Shown: positions 44,394 to 47,039 of the stretch, one piece after another
Numbering within the stretch: the stretch's first letter is position 1
How the letters are laid out: the number at the start of each line of letters is the position of its first letter
NCBI GenBank assembly: GCA_022509005.1
Contig: JAFLUC010000007.1
Span: forward strand, 1 to 47,039
Direction: 5' to 3'
DNA: 47,039 nt
Source of the DNA: Oscillospiraceae bacterium
GTDB lineage: Bacteria; Bacillota; Clostridia; UBA1381
Made by a program: the position numbers and the translations under genes
Notes under the pieces: generated by a model
Databases searched by the model: none
The model's input: only the letters and a program-made list of their open reading frames with translations
Told to the model about the DNA's origin: nothing

Positions 44394-44421
44394 TGCAGTC
44401 ACCTCCCACTTCTGTTAATCT

Positions 44422-44450
44422 AATAATATTATACCAAATAATAATATTAT
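44422..44450 (-). promoter_or_regulatory. Twin palindromes over the promoter of the XRE gene
   Basis: AATAATATTAT occurs at 44422-44432 and 44440-44450, centre to centre 18 bp; each contains the perfect palindrome ATAATATTAT. On the minus strand TATAAT with a TGG extension (44428-44433) overlaps the first copy. This suggests autorepression by the XRE protein. AT-rich chance matches cannot be ruled out. Confidence 0.5.
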
Positions 44451-44510
44451 TTACCACCACTTTCAAAGTGCTTTTCCGCAACCTTTGGTTGCTTATATAA
44501 TGTTAGAATA

Positions 44511-44565
44511 TCTTTTCGGAAACGCATCATCTGCTGACTATGATAAAATGACCACAAAAATATGC
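44511..44565 (+). pseudogene. Fragment of a MIF/tautomerase-like gene
   Basis: A 55-base stretch matches the intact MIF-like gene at 45437-45491 at 50 of 55 positions by my count. It encodes LFGNASSADYDKMTTKIC, followed by TAA. The upstream part and the rest of the gene are missing, apart from a short and doubtful continuation. It is a relic of duplication or rearrangement. Confidence 0.85.
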
Positions 44566-44572
44566 TAATGGC

Positions 44573-44601
44573 TTGCATATAGCAATACATTGTGGTATAA
44601 T
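44573..44601 (+). promoter_or_regulatory. Promoter ahead of the DinJ remnant
   Basis: TTGCAT, 17-bp spacer, TATAAT, 16 bases before the ATG of the broken antitoxin. It probably now drives the hypothetical gene at 44729 and the MIF-like gene. Confidence 0.7.
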
Positions 44602-44617
44602 ATAGCTATAGGATGCG

Positions 44618-44725
44618 ATGATTATAGCTAAAACATCAAACATATTTGCTCGCGTTGAGCCAGACAAAAGAGCAGGCAGAGTAGTATCATCACATACAGT
44701 TGGTGAGAAAAGACAGGAGAAATAA
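44618..44725 (+). pseudogene. Frameshifted start of a DinJ/RelB-type antitoxin
   Basis: From ATG 44618 the frame reads MIIAKTSNIFARVEPD, the characteristic beginning of DinJ/RelB antitoxins. Homology then breaks, but the next frame contains KEQAE (44667-44681), the continuation expected right after VEPD(V). A small deletion therefore shifted the frame. After this no further antitoxin sequence or RelE/YafQ toxin is found. The first frame stays open to TAA 44723-44725 (35 residues), and its end carries an AGGAG that serves the next gene. Confidence 0.72.
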
Positions 44726-44728
44726 TTG

Positions 44729-45214
44729 ATGGAACCAATATATGGTGCAATACTGGACAAGGGTGAAAAGTACTATACATATTTACAGAAAGTATTTGAC
44801 GCAATCGGAAACAGGCAGACGGAATATAATTGGCTTATAACCGACTGCGAATGTTACCCGAAGTCACCGGAAACGGAAAGATTGTTTTCACAGGAATACT
44901 GCCTCTTAAGCGGCGACGAGTTGACTGATATAATAAAAAAAGAAGATTTTCAATGGATATGGGCAGTGATGTCGGGATTCAAAAAAGATATTCCTTTCGA
45001 GGAGATTATGAAACACCCTCTACCGCATGCTAATGAGTACGAAGGCTTTTGGAAAAATCCGCTGTCGATACAGCATCCGCTTGCAACTGTTGAAATTGTT
45101 CCGTGGGACAGTACATTAACTTTGGTTTTGAGTGATGATAAAAGTATAGTGGATGCATATATGGCAGCATTTCCGTTAAGCCACGATTTAGCCAAGTATA
45201 ACAAACAAATATAA
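44729..45214 (+). CDS. Hypothetical cytoplasmic protein
   Basis: 161 residues, acidic, rich in Trp and Tyr; no signal peptide or membrane helix. Segments such as EYNWLITDCECYPKSPETER, LLSGDELTDIIKKEDFQWIW and AVMSGFKKDIPFEEIMKHPL suggest a small uncharacterised family (perhaps DUF2691-like, but I am not sure). AGGAG lies nine bases before the ATG at 44729; a TTG at 44726 is less likely. The MIF-like gene follows after 31 bases, so they probably share the promoter left from the antitoxin remnant. Function unknown. Confidence 0.7.
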   Translation: MEPIYGAILDKGEKYYTYLQKVFDAIGNRQTEYNWLITDCECYPKSPETERLFSQEYCLLSGDELTDIIKKEDFQWIWAVMSGFKKDIPFEEIMKHPLPHANEYEGFWKNPLSIQHPLATVEIVPWDSTLTLVLSDDKSIVDAYMAAFPLSHDLAKYNKQI

Positions 45215-45245
45215 TAAGCGAAAAATATGGAAAGGAGCATGAACA

Positions 45246-45587
45246 ATGCCATTTATTGATTCAAAGATCACAGTGCCGGTTACGCCGGAAAAGAAGGAAA
45301 AGATCAAATCAGAGCTTGGAAAAGCTATAACAACGCTTCATAAAACCGAAACCTATCTTATGGTAGGAATTGAGGATAACTATGATTTGTGGATGGCGGG
45401 AAACAAGCTTGACAAAGGTGCATATGTGTCGGTAAGTCTTTTCGGAAACGCGTCATCTGCGGACTACGATAAAATGACCGCAAAAATCTGCGGCTTATAC
45501 GAGCAGGAGCTTGGAATACCCGGCAATGCGGTCTATGTCACCTATCACCCCATATCCGATTGGGGCTGGAACGGCGGTAATTTTTAA
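45246..45587 (+). CDS. MIF/tautomerase-superfamily protein
   Basis: 113 residues, the typical size of the macrophage-migration-inhibitory-factor family. The mature start has the catalytic Pro directly after Met (MPFIDSKITVPVTPEKKEKI). The central part TETYLMVGIEDNYDLWMAGN and the end VYVTYHPISDWGWNGGNF match bacterial MIF-like proteins, which form trimers and tautomerise phenylpyruvate or similar keto acids; the natural substrate is unknown. GGAAAGGAG precedes the ATG. A fragment of a close copy lies at 44511-44565. Confidence 0.9.
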   Translation: MPFIDSKITVPVTPEKKEKIKSELGKAITTLHKTETYLMVGIEDNYDLWMAGNKLDKGAYVSVSLFGNASSADYDKMTAKICGLYEQELGIPGNAVYVTYHPISDWGWNGGNF

Positions 45588-45600
45588 TAGAACAGACAAA

Positions 45601-45632
45601 GAGCTCGCAGGATTTCAATTCCATGCGAGCTC
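45601..45632. terminator. Hairpin between the MIF-like gene and paaK
   Basis: Arms GAGCTCGCA (45601-45609) and TGCGAGCTC (45624-45632). The flanking T-runs are short and interrupted on both sides, so it is a modest bidirectional terminator for the convergent genes. Confidence 0.7.
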
Positions 45633-45652
45633 TCTTACTTGTTTCTTATGTA

Positions 45653-46951
45653 TTAATCATGCAGCTTTCTGTTGTCTATAACGCGCTTTGCCTTGCCCTC
45701 GCTGCGTTCGATCGACTTCGGACGGAGCAGATGAACCTTCGCGCCGATGCCGAGCATTGAGCGGAGCTGCATTTCGAGCTTTTTCTTTTCCGCCTCAACA
45801 TCGCCTGTGAATTTCGGGCTGAGCTCTACGTTTATATCAAATGTATCTGTATTGTTAACTCTGTCAACAATAATCTGATAGTTCGGTGATACCTCAATAC
45901 TGTTTTTGAGAAGTACCTCCTCTATCTGTGACGGGAATACGTTTACGCCGCGGATGATAAGCATATCATCGGTTCTTCCTGCCGGCTTTCTCATTCTTAC
46001 GTGAGTTCTGCCGCATGCGCACTGCGCGTATTCAAGACGGCAGAGATCGCGTGTTCTGTATCTTAAAAGCGGCTGACCTTCCTTTGTGACCGTGCTTAAA
46101 ACAAGTTCGCCGAATGAACCCTCCGGCAGAACCTCGCCGGTATCGGGATCGATGATCTCAGGGATTATCATATCCTCGCAGATATGCATACCCTTCTGTT
46201 CCTCACACTCATACGATACGCCCGGTCCCATGATCTCAGTCAAGCCGTATACGTCATGCGCCTTTATGCCGAGCGCTTCCTCTATCTGCTTGCGCATTTC
46301 CTCTGTCCACGGCTCCGCGCCGAATATACCTGCCTTGAGCTTGAGCTGATTCTTAACGCCCATCTCCTTAACCGTTTCGCCCAGGTACATTGCATATGAC
46401 GGAGTACAGCAAAGATGCGTGCTGCCCAGATCGCACATGAAACGAATCTGACGCTCAGTGTTGCCTGATGAAGTCGGGATTACCATTGCGCCAACCTTTT
46501 CCGCGCCCTGGTGCGCGCCCAAGCCGCCTGTGAACAGACCGTAGCCGTACGATACCTGAACGATTGAATTCTCATCGCCGCCCGCAGCAACGAGCTGACG
46601 CGCAAATCCGTTTGCCCACTGGTCAAGGTCGTTTCTCGTATAGCCCGAAACGATCTGCTTGCCTGTCGTGCCTGATGATGCCTGGATTCTTACGATATCC
46701 TTCTTAGGTACAGCTAAAAGCTGGAACGGATAGTAATCGCGCAGATCCTGCTTTGTCGTGAACGGAAGCTTGGAAATATCCGAAAGCTCCTTTATGTCCT
46801 CCGGTTTCACACCTGCCTCGTCCATACGCTCGCGGTACATCTTCACATTCTCATAAACTCGCTTAACCTGCCACTTCAGATTTTTGAGCTGAAGCTCTCG
46901 TATAGCCTCGCGAGACATGGTCTCGATTTCCGGCTGAAAATAATTGCCCAT
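45653..46951 (-). CDS. paaK: Phenylacetate-CoA ligase
   Basis: An adenylate-forming enzyme that joins an aryl acid to CoA through an acyl-AMP. 432 residues, normal for PaaK. The P-loop-like motif is QASSGTTGKQIV (~90-100), followed by YGLTEIMGPGVSYEC (~235-250), the RTRDL motif and the C-terminal hinge GRTDDMLIIRGVNVFPSQIE, then EGKAKRVIDNR with a late Lys. In fermentative anaerobes and archaea PaaK often lies beside indolepyruvate ferredoxin oxidoreductase and converts aryl acids from amino-acid breakdown, working in the ATP-yielding or activating direction; the direction here is an inference. AAGGAGG precedes the ATG. The upstream partial gene ends 42 bases away and fits iorB. Confidence 0.97.
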   Translation of the reverse strand: MGNYFQPEIETMSREAIRELQLKNLKWQVKRVYENVKMYRERMDEAGVKPEDIKELSDISKLPFTTKQDLRDYYPFQLLAVPKKDIVRIQASSGTTGKQIVSGYTRNDLDQWANGFARQLVAAGGDENSIVQVSYGYGLFTGGLGAHQGAEKVGAMVIPTSSGNTERQIRFMCDLGSTHLCCTPSYAMYLGETVKEMGVKNQLKLKAGIFGAEPWTEEMRKQIEEALGIKAHDVYGLTEIMGPGVSYECEEQKGMHICEDMIIPEIIDPDTGEVLPEGSFGELVLSTVTKEGQPLLRYRTRDLCRLEYAQCACGRTHVRMRKPAGRTDDMLIIRGVNVFPSQIEEVLLKNSIEVSPNYQIIVDRVNNTDTFDINVELSPKFTGDVEAEKKKLEMQLRSMLGIGAKVHLLRPKSIERSEGKAKRVIDNRKLHD

Positions 46952-46993
46952 AAGGTGTCCTCCTTTATATATAAATTTTTATCCGTAAATATA

Positions 46994-47039
46994 TTACAGA
47001 TTATAGCCTAATTCAAACGCCTTAAGATTAAGGTCTATA
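46994..47039 (-). CDS. iorB: C-terminal end of a probable indolepyruvate oxidoreductase beta subunit (partial)
   Basis: The minus-strand frame open from the window edge reads IDLNLKAFELGYNL and stops at TAA (46994-46996). Indolepyruvate:ferredoxin oxidoreductase beta subunits often end with a helix carrying N-x-K-A-F-E-L-G-Y, and their genes often precede paaK. Only 14 residues are visible, so the call rests mostly on context. Confidence 0.55.
   Translation of the reverse strand, partial: IDLNLKAFELGYNL

Overview
The window reads as a chromosomal segment of an anaerobic, Gram-positive, moderate-GC member of the Clostridia. Evidence: strong AGGAGG-type ribosome binding sites, near-consensus sigma-A promoters, a T-box leader, HydF ([FeFe]-hydrogenase maturation), phenylacetate-CoA ligase next to what looks like the end of indolepyruvate oxidoreductase, a short clostridial-type ThiC, NhaC and DUF1292 proteins, and several secreted proteins with S-layer homology, stalk or leucine-rich repeats. 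No tRNA, rRNA, CRISPR array or complete insertion sequence was seen. Species cannot be set from sequence reading alone.

Layout. 1-2262: end of an AraC-type regulator, a bidirectional terminator, a secreted leucine-rich-repeat protein and birA, both on the minus strand. 2394-4111: a hipB-hipA toxin-antitoxin pair behind a promoter overlain by three copies of a 12-13 bp half-site. 4153-9445: two tandem paralogous S-layer-homology surface proteins; the second lacks the large N-terminal region and the lipobox cysteine of the first. 9442-10855: a fragment of a lost XRE regulator and an AT-rich secreted NlpC/P60 hydrolase, probably foreign. 10861-15503: consensus promoter, Ile-specific T-box, eukaryotic-like ileS, then hydF. 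15541-20533: minus-strand set of nitroreductase, NhaC antiporter, a secreted stalk-domain protein and a DUF362 protein. 20652-28587: a six-gene type I restriction-modification operon with a Fic protein in front and two small unknown genes between hsdS and hsdR. 28760-38765: a long minus-strand run of Lrp/AsnC regulator, aminotransferase, pyrG, an asymmetric heterodimeric ABC exporter, a GAP1-N2-like protein and a one-pass membrane protein. 39008-43088: a secreted stalk-domain protein, DUF1292 protein, thiC and a flavoprotein. 43207-45587: S51-like peptidase, XRE regulator, a scar made of a broken MIF fragment and a frameshifted DinJ/RelB antitoxin start, then a hypothetical protein and an intact MIF-like protein. 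45653-47039: paaK and the last codons of a probable iorB.

How it fits together. Most housekeeping genes (birA, ileS, hydF, pyrG, thiC, paaK) look intact. The accessory content is in HipBA, the tandem surface proteins with the NlpC protein, the Fic/type I RM operon and the 44.4-44.7 kb scar. The best candidates for something not well described are the Fic-hsdM-hsdS-orf-orf-hsdR operon with its two unknown inner genes, and the GAP1-N2/one-pass membrane pair transcribed behind pyrG and the ABC exporter. Several start codons were moved inward from the longest open frame because a ribosome binding site lies just ahead of an internal ATG or GTG; these choices are stated in each entry.
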